Below are positions 43,893-53,502 of a stretch of DNA of 64,000 nucleotides, in pieces. A program made the translations under genes and the position numbers. The notes beneath the pieces were generated by a model that worked only from the letters and a program-made list of their open reading frames with translations, was not told the DNA's origin and did no database searches. Origin of the DNA: Seonamhaeicola sp. ML3 (lineage in GTDB: Bacteria; Bacteroidota; Bacteroidia; Flavobacteriales; Flavobacteriaceae); NCBI RefSeq assembly GCF_023273855.1, contig NZ_CP096884.1, positions 62,001 through 126,000 on the forward strand. Direction: 5' to 3'. Each line of letters opens with the position of its first letter. Within the stretch, counting starts at the first letter, position 1.

Positions 43893-43910
43893 GAAGCCTC
43901 CCCTAGCCCC

Positions 43911-43927
43911 TCCAATGGAGGGGAACT
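43911..43927. repeat. CCCCTCC-AAT-GGAGGGG palindrome
   Basis: Perfect 7-bp inverted repeat with a 3-base loop in a GC-rich patch, 19 bases upstream of the FAH-family start. The surrounding text (CCTCCCCTAGCCCCTCC) looks like a dispersed repeat rather than unique sequence. Confidence 0.45.
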
Positions 43928-44022
43928 CTTAGTTTAATAGTTATACAATTTTCGTATTCATTTACTCTCGCAAAGTCGCCAAACCACAAAGTTCAGACTT
44001 AATTTTTATTTTTTATACCTGC

Positions 44023-44057
44023 TTCCTGCCCGAATTGCAAGCGGGCGCAGGAATGAC
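44023..44057. repeat. Dispersed palindrome of the GGAATGA type
   Basis: TTCCTG-CCCG (44023 on) pairs with CGGG and CAGGAA (to 44053) around a short loop; it ends in GGAATGAC. GC-rich in an AT-rich spacer, just after the exonuclease stop codon. Confidence 0.5.
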
Positions 44058-44060
44058 AGG

Positions 44061-44837
44061 CTAAAACAATTTATTGTTAAGCCCTCTTAATTTAATATTG
44101 GTCAAGACCTTTTTGGTGTATAGCGGGAAATCTGCATTGAGTAACCAACCGAAATAACCCGGTTCCTTTTCTAAGATTTCTGTTACCAATTTACCTTTGT
44201 GCTTTCCAAATGAAAAACACTCCTCTCCATTTTTATTATAGGCTATAAAACCAGCAAAGTCTGCAAACTTTTTCCTTGAACTAAATTCGGCTAAAAACTT
44301 AGTGTTATTTTCTAATTCATCGTACTTTTCTAATTGTGCTTTTAAAACCTCATAAGTAGCATTGGTATCTGCTTCAGCACTATGGGCATCATCCAAATTT
44401 TTATCACAATAAAATTTATAGGCTGCACTTAGGGTACGCTGTTCCATTTTGTGAAATATGGTCTGAACATCGACTGCCTGACGATTTTTCATATCGAAAT
44501 CGACCTCAGCTCGCAACATCTCTTCAGCTAATAACGGAATATCGAAACGGTTGGAATTGAATCCTCCTAAATCTGAATCCTTAATCATATTATGAACCTC
44601 TTTGGCCAGCTCTTTAAATGTTGGTTTATCTGCCACATCTTCATCATAAATTCCATGAATGGCACTGGACTCTTTCGGAATGGGCATTTCCGGATTCACG
44701 CGCCATGTTTTTCGTTCTTCCTTACCGTTAGGAAACACTTTTAAAACAGATATTTCAACTATTCTATCGCTGGTAATATTAATTCCAGTCGTTTCTAAAT
44801 CGAAAAAACAGATGGGTTTATTGAGGTTGAGTTGCAT
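44061..44837 (-). CDS. 3'-5' exonuclease, DnaQ-like, with DUF3820 tail
   Basis: 258 residues. The DEDDh exonuclease core has F-D13-L-E15-T-T-G, then F-N-S-N-R-F-D near 93-99 and D-A-H-S-A-E-A-D near 151-158. After residue about 190 follows a DUF3820-type segment (F-S-F-G-K-H-K-G-K near 209-217). The exonuclease domain resembles the DNA polymerase III epsilon subunit; the protein could be a proofreading or RNA-processing enzyme. It overlaps the gene upstream by 20 bases. Confidence 0.87.
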   Translation of the reverse strand: MQLNLNKPICFFDLETTGINITSDRIVEISVLKVFPNGKEERKTWRVNPEMPIPKESSAIHGIYDEDVADKPTFKELAKEVHNMIKDSDLGGFNSNRFDIPLLAEEMLRAEVDFDMKNRQAVDVQTIFHKMEQRTLSAAYKFYCDKNLDDAHSAEADTNATYEVLKAQLEKYDELENNTKFLAEFSSRKKFADFAGFIAYNKNGEECFSFGKHKGKLVTEILEKEPGYFGWLLNADFPLYTKKVLTNIKLRGLNNKLF

Positions 44838-45555
44838 TTAATTTTAGCGCTTTTAATTTATTATCGAATTCTTGTTTATAAATATCCCATCTTTTTTTTA
44901 AAAAAAGATTATCATAAGGCAACTTTGTTTCTGAAGATTCTAAATAATAATCTCCGTTTGGATGAAGAATTATCATTTTAAGCCCATCCGATATTTTATT
45001 AAACATCCTTTTAATTTGACCATCGTAGTCTTGATACCAAAATAAATCTTCTATCTGCTCAGGATGTCCATTATTTTTAAAATAAACGTTTAAATAAAGT
45101 ATTTTTCTCTTCCATCGCTTGTAATAAAAGAACGCTCTTTTGCTTGAATCCAAAAAATCATCGTAAGTGATTTCAAATTCTTTAGTTGAATCATGACTAC
45201 TAATGAATAAATTTTTAATCGGGTATTCCGATTTCGCTCTTAACGTATCCATATAATTGACAACGAACGTTTTGTTGGTATCAACCTTATATTTTTCTTT
45301 AAAAAAACTGTATAACTGATTCTTTTCTTGAGGGGTCAGTTTTCCAAAACAATATTTTGGTCTTAATTTGAAAATGGAGATTGAATCTGTATGATAATGA
45401 TGGCTTGTGAATAAATCAGAATTAGCGCTTTTATGAAAAATTTCTTTTTCTAAGAGATTATTTTGCTCGTCTATGTAAATGGTTTTATTCTGAGAAAAAC
45501 AAATAAAACAATTGCAGAAAAATAAAACCAAAAATGTAAGTCTGAACCTAAACAT
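44818..45555 (-). CDS. Secreted protein of unknown function
   Basis: 245 residues. An N-terminal signal peptide (F-R-L-T-F-L-V-L-F-F-C-N-C-F-I-C-F-S-Q) suggests export. The mature part is polar with many aromatic and basic residues and no motif I recognise. Its 3' end overlaps the exonuclease gene by 20 bases, so translation may be coupled. No family assigned. Confidence 0.68.
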   Translation of the reverse strand: MFRFRLTFLVLFFCNCFICFSQNKTIYIDEQNNLLEKEIFHKSANSDLFTSHHYHTDSISIFKLRPKYCFGKLTPQEKNQLYSFFKEKYKVDTNKTFVVNYMDTLRAKSEYPIKNLFISSHDSTKEFEITYDDFLDSSKRAFFYYKRWKRKILYLNVYFKNNGHPEQIEDLFWYQDYDGQIKRMFNKISDGLKMIILHPNGDYYLESSETKLPYDNLFLKKRWDIYKQEFDNKLKALKLNATQPQ

Positions 45556-45613
45556 GGTGTGGAGTAAAGTTAAACTGTTTTAACAAAAAAACACTGAGGT
45601 TTTTAATTCGGTT

Positions 45614-46936
45614 TTATATCTCTCTATTCACATCCCAGGCCTCTAAATAATCTTTTACAGCTTTTACAAACATGCCGCCTAAAGCACCATTTACAACACG
45701 GTGGTCGTAGGAATGCGATAAAAACATCTTGTAACGAATACCTATAAAATCACCTTCTGAAGTTTCTATTACTGCGGGCACTTTTCTAATGGCTCCCAAT
45801 GCTAAAATACCGACTTGGGGTTGATTGATAATGGGCGTTCCCATGATGCTTCCAAAAGACCCAACATTGGTTACCGTATATGTGCCATCTTGAATATCAT
45901 CTGGTTTTAATTGATTATTTCTGGCTCTATTGGCTAAATCATTAACCTTGGTAGCCATACCAACTAAGTTAAGCTGGTCTGCATTCTTTATAACAGGGAC
46001 TATTAAGTTTCCATCTGCTAAAGCTGTTGCCATACCAAGATTGATATTTTTCTTCTTGATAATAGAATCGCCCTGAACTGAAATGTTAAGCAATGGGTAA
46101 TCACGGAGTGCCTTAGCAACAACTTCCATAAAAATTGGCGTAAAGGTAAGTTTCTCACCCTCTCGCTTTTGGAAATCATCTTTCACTTTATTTCGCCAGT
46201 TCCAAACTTTAGTTACGTCGGCCTCGATAAAACTTTGAACATGCGCAGAGGTTTTTAGTGACTCTGTCATGTGAGAAGCTACTAATTTACCCATGCGGGT
46301 CATCTCAATAATTTCGTCTTCCCCACTTGATAATACGGGTGCAACAACTTCCTTTTTAGCTGGTGTTTCAACTTTAGTTTCAGCAGGCTTTGCTATAACC
46401 TCTTCTTTAATAATTACTGGTTCCTGTTTTTTATGCCCTCTGTTTTCAACGTAATCCAGAATATCATTTTTGGTAACCCTACCATCTTTTCCTGAACCAG
46501 CAATTGCATCTAGCTCGTCTTGAGAAATACCTTCTTGCTTGGCAATATTCTTCACCAAAGGAGAGTAAAATCGTTTTCCGCTAGAAATAACTGGAGTTAC
46601 CGTTTCTTTGGCAATAGCGATGGTTTCCTCAATGTGCTCAGCAGCTTGCTCTTCAATTACTTCTGGAACAGCCTCATTGACTGGTTTTTCTTCGCCTTCG
46701 GTTTCAATCACCGCAATAACTTCACCAATTTGCACAACATCGTCTACGTTAAAAAAACGTTCTACAATTACACCATCGACTTCACTTGGTACTTCGCTAT
46801 CTACTTTATCTGTTGCAATCTCTACTATGGGTTCGTCCATTTCAATAGTTTCCCCCACTTCTTTTAACCAAGAGGTTATGGTTGCTTCTGCCACACTTTC
46901 CCCCATTTTTGGTAATTTAACTTCAAACTTTGCCAT
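45614..46936 (-). CDS. 2-oxoacid dehydrogenase E2 component (dihydrolipoyl acyltransferase)
   Basis: 440 residues. Three parts are visible: a lipoyl domain (1-80) with lipoylated K44 in A-T-D-K-V-D, an E3-binding domain near 122-165 (S-P-L-V-K-N-I-A-K, then D-G-R-V-T-K-N-D), and a catalytic domain with S-Y-D-H-R-V-V-N-G near 415. Alanine/Pro/Glu-rich linkers join them. The family includes branched-chain and pyruvate/2-oxoglutarate enzymes; the E1 and E3 genes are not next to it, so the complex cannot be named. A TAATTTTG box at 46974-46981 (minus strand) may be its promoter. Confidence 0.92.
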   Translation of the reverse strand: MAKFEVKLPKMGESVAEATITSWLKEVGETIEMDEPIVEIATDKVDSEVPSEVDGVIVERFFNVDDVVQIGEVIAVIETEGEEKPVNEAVPEVIEEQAAEHIEETIAIAKETVTPVISSGKRFYSPLVKNIAKQEGISQDELDAIAGSGKDGRVTKNDILDYVENRGHKKQEPVIIKEEVIAKPAETKVETPAKKEVVAPVLSSGEDEIIEMTRMGKLVASHMTESLKTSAHVQSFIEADVTKVWNWRNKVKDDFQKREGEKLTFTPIFMEVVAKALRDYPLLNISVQGDSIIKKKNINLGMATALADGNLIVPVIKNADQLNLVGMATKVNDLANRARNNQLKPDDIQDGTYTVTNVGSFGSIMGTPIINQPQVGILALGAIRKVPAVIETSEGDFIGIRYKMFLSHSYDHRVVNGALGGMFVKAVKDYLEAWDVNREI

Positions 46937-46973
46937 ATCAATAAAGTAACGCTTCTAGTCTAATTTGCGTTTG

Positions 46974-46981
46974 CAAAATTA
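46974..46981 (-). promoter_or_regulatory. Possible -7 box for the E2 gene
   Basis: TAATTTTG on the minus strand fits TAnnTTTG, 37 bases before the ATG. No TTG at the -33 distance. Confidence 0.35.
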
Positions 46982-47024
46982 ACGAAAAAGCACCGATTTA
47001 TTTAAATTATCCCTAATAAATAAA

Positions 47025-48122
47025 TTAGAATGTAATGATTTGTCCTCTACCTTTCGAATCATTACTTCCTATGATGAAGCTGGAATCTTTTGGTAGAATC
47101 TTGAATGTTAATTTTTTACCAACAGACAAATCTTGCATCAATGAAATCATCTTTTTATAGCTTATATGATTCGTATCGAAAATAATTTCATTGTTGGGTT
47201 GGATAGTTTCTAAATCGCTATCTAAAACAATTTCTTTACCCAAAACACTTTGTAGTTTAGGATTTATCTCCTTAGAAACCAACCGATACACATTCACTTC
47301 TGCTGTTTCAAGTTTGGCATGTTTTCTAAAAACATAGGCCATTCTTATACCTAGCCAGACCAAGGCATCAAAAAGATAATTTCTTTTGAAGTGCTTTCGG
47401 TAAAATATTTGCATAGCGCCATAAAACCTACGGGCGTAATTTTTATCTTTAAGTGTGCTTTCCCCTTTGAAATGTATGACACTCGTGCCTCCAAAATAAT
47501 AATTCTTGTAGCCTTGCTTTAACACCTTATAAGACAAATCGATGTCTTCTCCATACATAAAGTAATCTTCATCAAAGCCTTGAACAACATCGTAAACATC
47601 TTTCTTCACGAACATAAAAGCACCAACCAGAACATCTACATCACCCGCTCCATTTTCGGATACATGATTGGCATAATAATACTTGGAATCACCAATCATC
47701 TTTTTAAATGCGGCTTTTACAACCGGAATATTGCGCTTGCTTTCTGGTAAAAACGTTCCACTACCATCTATTAACTTACAGCCAATAATGCCCAAATCAT
47801 CTTTGGTATTATACAGTTTAAGCAGTTCACTAAAAGTATCTTCGGCAACAACAGTATCTGGATTTAAAATACACAGGTATTCTCCCTGCGCCTTACTTAC
47901 CCCTATATTATTACCTTTAGAAAACCCTAAATTTTGCTTATTCTCTACAAGTTTCACTTCAGGGAAAAATGTTTTTACCATATCGCAACTATCATCTTCA
48001 GATGCATTGTCTACTACTATAATTTCTGAAGGAATATCGCTTGTAGCCGCTTTTACACTTCGCAAACACAGTTCTAAGAAATGCCTAACATTATAGTTGA
48101 GTATGACTACAGAGAGTTTCAA
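47025..48122 (-). CDS. Glycosyltransferase family 2 (rhamnosyltransferase-like)
   Basis: 365 residues. GT2 motifs: L-S-V-V-I-L-N-Y-N-V at 3-12, I-V-V-D-N-A-S-E-D-D-S near 35-45 and L-N-P-D-T-V-V near 90-96 (the NPD variant of DXD, as in WcaA/WbbL-like rhamnosyltransferases), then Y-G-E-D-I-D-L-S near 190. A C-terminal extension of about 90 residues is unusual. It lies 9 bases after recR, apart from the polysaccharide locus, so it may act in another envelope glycan. Confidence 0.86.
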   Translation of the reverse strand: MKLSVVILNYNVRHFLELCLRSVKAATSDIPSEIIVVDNASEDDSCDMVKTFFPEVKLVENKQNLGFSKGNNIGVSKAQGEYLCILNPDTVVAEDTFSELLKLYNTKDDLGIIGCKLIDGSGTFLPESKRNIPVVKAAFKKMIGDSKYYYANHVSENGAGDVDVLVGAFMFVKKDVYDVVQGFDEDYFMYGEDIDLSYKVLKQGYKNYYFGGTSVIHFKGESTLKDKNYARRFYGAMQIFYRKHFKRNYLFDALVWLGIRMAYVFRKHAKLETAEVNVYRLVSKEINPKLQSVLGKEIVLDSDLETIQPNNEIIFDTNHISYKKMISLMQDLSVGKKLTFKILPKDSSFIIGSNDSKGRGQIITF

Positions 48123-48131
48123 TATTAAAGG

Positions 48132-48749
48132 CTATAGTTTTAGTGAAGATTCAAAAGGAATTCTATTAACGATACTTCGTCCCAATGTAATTTCATCGGC
48201 ATATTCCAGTTCGTCTCCCACCGAAATCCCCCTGGCTATGGTTGAAGTAACTACGTCGTAATCCTGAATTTGCTTGTAAATATAAAAATTTGTGGTATCA
48301 CCCTCCATAGTTGAGCTTAAAGCAAAAATAAGTTCCTTTATTTTCCCTTCCTTAACCTTATTTACCAACGAATCTATATTCAAATCTTGTGGCCCAATAC
48401 CATCCATTGGTGAAATTTTTCCACCTAGTACATGATAAAGTCCTTTGTAAGAACTTGTATTCTCGATGGCCATGACATCCCTAATATCCTCGACTACACA
48501 GACCATCGCTTCGTTCCTGTTGTTAGCAGAACAAATTTCGCAAAGATCGTGGTCACTTATATTATGACAAGATTTACAGAATTTAATCTCGCTTCGCATT
48601 GCCTGTAAAGCTTCGGTAAGCGCTGTAGTCTGTTCTTTTGGTTGTCGTAACAAATGTAACACCAAACGCAATGCAGTACGCTTGCCAATTCCTGGAAGTT
48701 GAGACATTTCGTTCACCGCACGTTCAAGTATTTTTGAAGAAAACTCCAT
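48132..48749 (-). CDS. recR: Recombination mediator RecR
   Basis: 205 residues. The helix-hairpin-helix [10 protein letters not shown] at about 17-26, a C4 zinc finger with C58, C61, C70 and C73, and a Toprim domain beginning V-C-V-V-E-D. With RecF and RecO it loads RecA onto single-stranded DNA. It heads the two-gene unit with the GT2 gene. Confidence 0.95.
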   Translation of the reverse strand: MEFSSKILERAVNEMSQLPGIGKRTALRLVLHLLRQPKEQTTALTEALQAMRSEIKFCKSCHNISDHDLCEICSANNRNEAMVCVVEDIRDVMAIENTSSYKGLYHVLGGKISPMDGIGPQDLNIDSLVNKVKEGKIKELIFALSSTMEGDTTNFYIYKQIQDYDVVTSTIARGISVGDELEYADEITLGRSIVNRIPFESSLKL

Positions 48750-48861
48750 AATCGCGAAATTACAATATTATATTAATTGGGTGATAGGGATTTAATCATC
48801 TTTTTGATTCAAGTTCACAAGTAAACTTTATAATTTGTATTTTGAAAACCAAATATAATTT

Positions 48862-50304
48862 ATGAGCGCTACTCAAATACTACTACTTATTGCCGCCTAT
48901 TTTGGTGTTTTAATACTTATCTCATATTTTACTGGCAGAGAAGATACCAATGACGCCTTTTTTAAGGCTAACAAATCGGCTCCATGGTATTTAGTCGCTT
49001 TTGGGATGATTGGCGCCTCCCTCTCAGGAGTCACCTTTATATCTGTGCCTGGTGCTGTAGAGGCCAAACAATTTGGATACTTACAAGTGGTATTTGGCTA
49101 TTTCTTTGGTTATCTGGTGATTGCCTATGTATTGCTACCCATATACTACAAACTAAATTTAACCTCGATTTACACCTATTTAAAAGACAGATTTGGAAAC
49201 ACAAGCTATAAAACTGGAGCTATAGCTTTTTTGGTTTCTAGAATAGTTGGTGCTGCTTTTAGGTTATTTTTGGTTGCCAAAGTGTTACAGCTTTTAGTTT
49301 TTAATCAATTTGGTGTTCCTTTTGCAATTACCGTAGTCATTACAATTGCACTTATATGGCTATACACCTTTAAAGGCGGCATTAAAACCATCATTTTTAC
49401 CGATACACTGCAAACACTTTTCATGCTAATTTCTGTAATAGTTACCATTGTGTTTTTGGCTTCTGCCATGGACTTACATAATATTTCGGACGTCTATCAA
49501 AATATTAAAGAAAGTGCTATGAGCAAAGTGTTCTTCTTTGAGGATTTCAATGATTCGCAATACTTCATCAAAAGCTTTTTAGCCGGGATGTTCATTACAA
49601 TTACCATGACTGGGCTAGATCAGGATATGATGCAAAAAAACTTAACCTGTAAAAATCTGAAAGAAGCACAAAAAAACATGATTTCGTTTAGCATTGTTCT
49701 TGTATTTGTGAACATCCTTTTTTTAGCTTTGGGTTTATTGCTTTCACAATATGCCTCCCAAAATGGTATAACAGCAAAAAAAGATGATTTGTTCCCAACC
49801 ATCGCCATGCTTCCGGAAATTGGCATAGTTACCTCTTCATTCTTTTTATTGGGATTAATCGCGGCAGCATACTCTAGTGCAGATTCGGCTTTAACTTCTC
49901 TAACAACTTCATTTTGTATTGATATCATAGAACTCGACAACAAGCCCGTTCAAGCTCAAAAAAGCATTAGAAAACGTACCCACATAACCATTAGCATTAT
50001 CTTAATTATTGTGATTATTCTTTTTGATGCTATTTTTAAGGATGTTTCTATTATTTGGGAATTATTCAAAGCTGCCGGTTACACTTATGGACCATTATTG
50101 GGGCTTTTCGCCTTAGGCATCTTTACCAAAATAGAGGTGAAAGACAAATACGTTTGGGTAATTGCTATCGTTGCGCCTATTCTATCTTATTTTCTTAATG
50201 CTTATTCTGTAGACTTGTTGAATGGCTATCAAATTGGTTTTGAAATATTGATAGTTAATGGACTCCTTACATTTCTTGGCCTAATATTGATTCGTAGAAA
50301 GTAA
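48862..50304 (+). CDS. Sodium:solute symporter (SSS family)
   Basis: 480 residues, hydrophobic, with about 13 membrane helices. [14 protein letters not shown] near 50-63 and the [13 protein letters not shown] segment near 337-349 (the sodium site helix of SSF transporters) support the family. The solute is unknown; sugars, amino acids and sialic acid are possible for this family. The 3' end overlaps the convergent CoA-binding gene by 24 bases. Confidence 0.9.
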   Translation: MSATQILLLIAAYFGVLILISYFTGREDTNDAFFKANKSAPWYLVAFGMIGASLSGVTFISVPGAVEAKQFGYLQVVFGYFFGYLVIAYVLLPIYYKLNLTSIYTYLKDRFGNTSYKTGAIAFLVSRIVGAAFRLFLVAKVLQLLVFNQFGVPFAITVVITIALIWLYTFKGGIKTIIFTDTLQTLFMLISVIVTIVFLASAMDLHNISDVYQNIKESAMSKVFFFEDFNDSQYFIKSFLAGMFITITMTGLDQDMMQKNLTCKNLKEAQKNMISFSIVLVFVNILFLALGLLLSQYASQNGITAKKDDLFPTIAMLPEIGIVTSSFFLLGLIAAAYSSADSALTSLTTSFCIDIIELDNKPVQAQKSIRKRTHITISIILIIVIILFDAIFKDVSIIWELFKAAGYTYGPLLGLFALGIFTKIEVKDKYVWVIAIVAPILSYFLNAYSVDLLNGYQIGFEILIVNGLLTFLGLILIRRK

Positions 50305-50643
50305 AACCAAAGTACAGGAAGCCTCAAAATGAATATCATTTTGTTTTAAGAGCTCAAACAATTCTGGATTTTCTGTTCCTGGGTTGTAAATTACCCTTTT
50401 AGGTTTTAAGGATATTATATAATCGTAATACTGCTTTTGCCTTTTGGGATTTAGGTACAACGTTATAGTGTGTATATCCTTGTAAAGCTCTAGTTCAGTA
50501 TCTATCTCTACTCCAGAAACAACACCAGATTTCAATCCAAAGGCAAGGGTGTCAACTCCGTTACTAACTAGCCTTTGTATGGCGTAATTAGAATATCGGT
50601 TGGGCTTTAAAGAGGCTCCAAAAACTAATGTTTTTTTATTCAT
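50281..50643 (-). CDS. CoA-binding domain protein (YccU-like)
   Basis: 120 residues. The Rossmann-like start ([14 protein letters not shown]) is the CoA_binding family motif, and P-G-T-E-N-P-E near 97-103 is a further conserved segment. The domain resembles the nucleotide-binding half of succinyl-CoA synthetase alpha. Function unknown. It converges with the symporter gene. Confidence 0.85.
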   Translation of the reverse strand: MNKKTLVFGASLKPNRYSNYAIQRLVSNGVDTLAFGLKSGVVSGVEIDTELELYKDIHTITLYLNPKRQKQYYDYIISLKPKRVIYNPGTENPELFELLKQNDIHFEASCTLVLLSTNQY

Positions 50644-50784
50644 CCTTACTTGTTTTCTTCTATTTATTTAAAATTAGTCTAAATATTAAAAGATTTATCT
50701 AAAACTTTTGTTAAATGCAAGTGCTTAATCTGCTTAATACTTTCTCTTTGTGCTTTTAATCAAATCAATCAAAAAAAACGTAAA

Positions 50785-53268
50785 ATGAAAAACTTATTTT
50801 TCATCTGCTTTATTCTTCTCTCAAATATTTCCTTATCCTACTCAGAAAACAATAATGACATAGACAATCGTGGTTCTATATCTGGAACGGTATTAGACGC
50901 TAAATTAAAGCAACCCTTACCATATGTAAATGTTATTATTAAAAACGAAAACAACGTAACTTTAACTGGGGGTATCACCCTAGATGACGGATCTTTTAAA
51001 ATTGAAAAAATTGCCGATGGCAATATTGTGGTTAGCATCCAATACATTGGGTATAAAACCTTTTCAAAAAAAGTAAATATTACAAAGGGCAACTATAAGG
51101 TGAATTTAGGTAACATCTATCTAGAGGAAGAAGCCGAAAGTTTAGATGCCGTAACTGTTGTTGCCGAAACGTCTACCATCCAACAAAAGGTGGACAGAAA
51201 GGTTATTACCATTGGTAAAGACCTTACCACAGCCGGAGCCACAGCAAGCGATATTATGAATAACATACCCTCTGTAAATGTAGACCAACAAACGGGAAAT
51301 ATTAGCTTAAGAGGAAATGAAAATGTTAGGGTAATGGTCGATGGTAAACTAACCAATGTACCAATAGCCCAACTGTTAAGACAAATACCTTCTACTTCTA
51401 TTAAACAAATAGAGTTGATTACCAATCCTTCTGCCAAGTATAATCCAGAGGGTATGAGTGGTATTATTAATATAAAGTTACACAAGAATACCAAACTTGG
51501 GTTTAACGGGAACCTTAACGTTGGGCTGACCAAAGAAATTTTTGCGAAGTTCAATAGTTCTATAGATATGAACTACCGAAACGGTAAATTTAACTTTTAT
51601 GGCAATTATGGCAACAACATAGGTAACAACGATAATTTTGGAGAAATTAACAGGTTAGACGATAACTCTAGACAAGATTTTAAATTTGGCAACAACAATA
51701 AATCGCACCTTTACAAACTTGGTGTAGATTTTTATATGAATGACAATAACACCATTTCATTCTTTACAAACCAAAATATCTTTAATGGCGCTGGCTTTGG
51801 TAATACTTTAATTACCTACACTAATTTAGAACAGCAGCAATTATTCAAAAACAAGACCAAGAACAATTCTGGACAATACAATTTAGCTTTCAAACACAAG
51901 TTTAAGAACGAAGATGAAACCCTAGATTTAGAATTGGATTATAACGATTTTGAGAGGGATGAAATTGCAAATTTCGACTTTGTTAATTTCAATTTTCCAC
52001 CAAACTATGTAGATGACGTAGACACAAAAAGAGACAGAACTACCATAAACTTGGATTACGTAAAACCACTTAATGACAAAGAAAAACTAGAATTAGGTGC
52101 AGAGGTAAGACTATTTAATTCTGATATTGACTACGAATCTACTGGTCTCTCTTTCGATTCCATAGGAAATACAATCCAAACGCCTAGTACGGTCTTCGAC
52201 TACAGTCGAAACATATATTCTGTTTATGTTTCTTATGGAAAAACGATAAACGAAAAGTGGAATTATCAAGTTGGAGCCCGTGCAGAACAAGTTTTTGTAG
52301 ATGCCGAACCTCTTCAGCTATTCAATAACAATACATCGTTGTTTTCTCCTTTTGAAAATAACTATTTTCAAATATATCCCTCGGTATTTTTAAGCTATAG
52401 CCCTTCAGAAAAAAAGACGTTTCAGTTTAGTATGAGTAGACGGGTAGACAGACCTGGTCTACAACAAGTCAATCCTATAAGGGAATGGAGTACGCCGCGA
52501 GTATCTTCTTTTGGAAATCCAGAACTGGTTCCTCAATTTACAAACTCGGCAGAATTTAACTTTACTAAAAACTTGAAAAATGGTTCTATTACAAGTGGGG
52601 TGTTTTTTAGGTTGATTGAAGACAATATAAACCGCTTTGTTAGAATTGACAGAGCAGACATTACTACAGGAAATGTTATACTGTCCTTTGATAATTTTGA
52701 TAGTACTACCGCCTTTGGTATAGAACTATCTTCTAACTACAGGCCTACTAAATGGTGGAGCCTTAACGGTAGTTTCGATTTGTACTCTCAAACACAAACA
52801 GGTATTACTGAGTTTTTAGATTTAGAAACCAACGATTATTCATTGGCCACTATAGATGATATTAAAGCAAATAAAACTGAAGTAAATAACGTGGTATGGA
52901 ATTTAAGATTGTTTAATAATTTTAAAGCTAGTAAGAAACTAAGTTTCTCGCTTTTTACGATGTATAGAGGAGAAGAAAAAGGTATTCAGTTTACTAGAAA
53001 GCCCATGTTTATGGTAAACACAGGTATGCGTTATTCTTTCCTTCCAGACAATAGAGCTACATTCAGCGTTAATTACAGTGATATTTTTAACACTATGATG
53101 TTCGAATTTGAGGCCAATAATCCATTTCCGGGCATTGGTGCTTTTAACTGGGAAAGCAATACCTGGAATATTGCGCTTGCCTACAGGTTTGGTGGAGGCA
53201 ATTACAGAGCATTAAGAAGAAAACAGAGAGATAGCAATACAAAATCTAGCGGTGGCGGATTCTTATAG
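50785..53268 (+). CDS. Outer-membrane beta-barrel protein with CarboxypepD_reg and plug domains (copy 1)
   Basis: 827 residues. A signal peptide (about 1-20) precedes a CarboxypepD_reg-like domain (I-S-G-T-V-L-D-A-K-L near 32-41, G-I-T-L-D-D-G-S-F), then a TonB-receptor-like plug (I-S-L-R-G-N-E-N-V-R-V-M-V-D-G-K near 173-188) and a long beta-barrel of the OMP_b-brl_3 type ending in aromatic-rich strands. A TonB box is not evident. It is probably a ligand- or metal-uptake or adhesion protein of the outer membrane. It is paralogous to the next gene over its full length and closest in the first 200 residues. Confidence 0.88.
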   Translation: MKNLFFICFILLSNISLSYSENNNDIDNRGSISGTVLDAKLKQPLPYVNVIIKNENNVTLTGGITLDDGSFKIEKIADGNIVVSIQYIGYKTFSKKVNITKGNYKVNLGNIYLEEEAESLDAVTVVAETSTIQQKVDRKVITIGKDLTTAGATASDIMNNIPSVNVDQQTGNISLRGNENVRVMVDGKLTNVPIAQLLRQIPSTSIKQIELITNPSAKYNPEGMSGIINIKLHKNTKLGFNGNLNVGLTKEIFAKFNSSIDMNYRNGKFNFYGNYGNNIGNNDNFGEINRLDDNSRQDFKFGNNNKSHLYKLGVDFYMNDNNTISFFTNQNIFNGAGFGNTLITYTNLEQQQLFKNKTKNNSGQYNLAFKHKFKNEDETLDLELDYNDFERDEIANFDFVNFNFPPNYVDDVDTKRDRTTINLDYVKPLNDKEKLELGAEVRLFNSDIDYESTGLSFDSIGNTIQTPSTVFDYSRNIYSVYVSYGKTINEKWNYQVGARAEQVFVDAEPLQLFNNNTSLFSPFENNYFQIYPSVFLSYSPSEKKTFQFSMSRRVDRPGLQQVNPIREWSTPRVSSFGNPELVPQFTNSAEFNFTKNLKNGSITSGVFFRLIEDNINRFVRIDRADITTGNVILSFDNFDSTTAFGIELSSNYRPTKWWSLNGSFDLYSQTQTGITEFLDLETNDYSLATIDDIKANKTEVNNVVWNLRLFNNFKASKKLSFSLFTMYRGEEKGIQFTRKPMFMVNTGMRYSFLPDNRATFSVNYSDIFNTMMFEFEANNPFPGIGAFNWESNTWNIALAYRFGGGNYRALRRKQRDSNTKSSGGGFL

Positions 53269-53502
53269 ACTCAATGTACACTAGTCTTAAATATTTTTAT
53301 TCCATTTGAAATCAAACCAAAAGTAATTCAGCTCAATTAATCACTCTTTGTAGACAAACAATATAAGAGGTAAAACAAGATGAATACTATCTGTAACAAT
53401 TCTAAATAGAGGTGTTTCACTAAAGTTTTTGTTATATGGAGTAACTAATGCTCTTTATGGGCGTCTATCTAATATCAAATTCAATCAATCAAAAAACATC
53501 AA

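Noticed and set aside
43960-44000. CGCAAAG-like words as a direct repeat array
   Set aside because: Only a few imperfect copies are present; not enough for a repeat call.
46520-46949. Two overlapping plus-strand frames opposite the E2 gene
   Set aside because: Low-complexity Ser/Thr- or Phe-rich translations opposite a lipoyl-domain gene; artefacts of its Ala/Glu/Val-rich codons.
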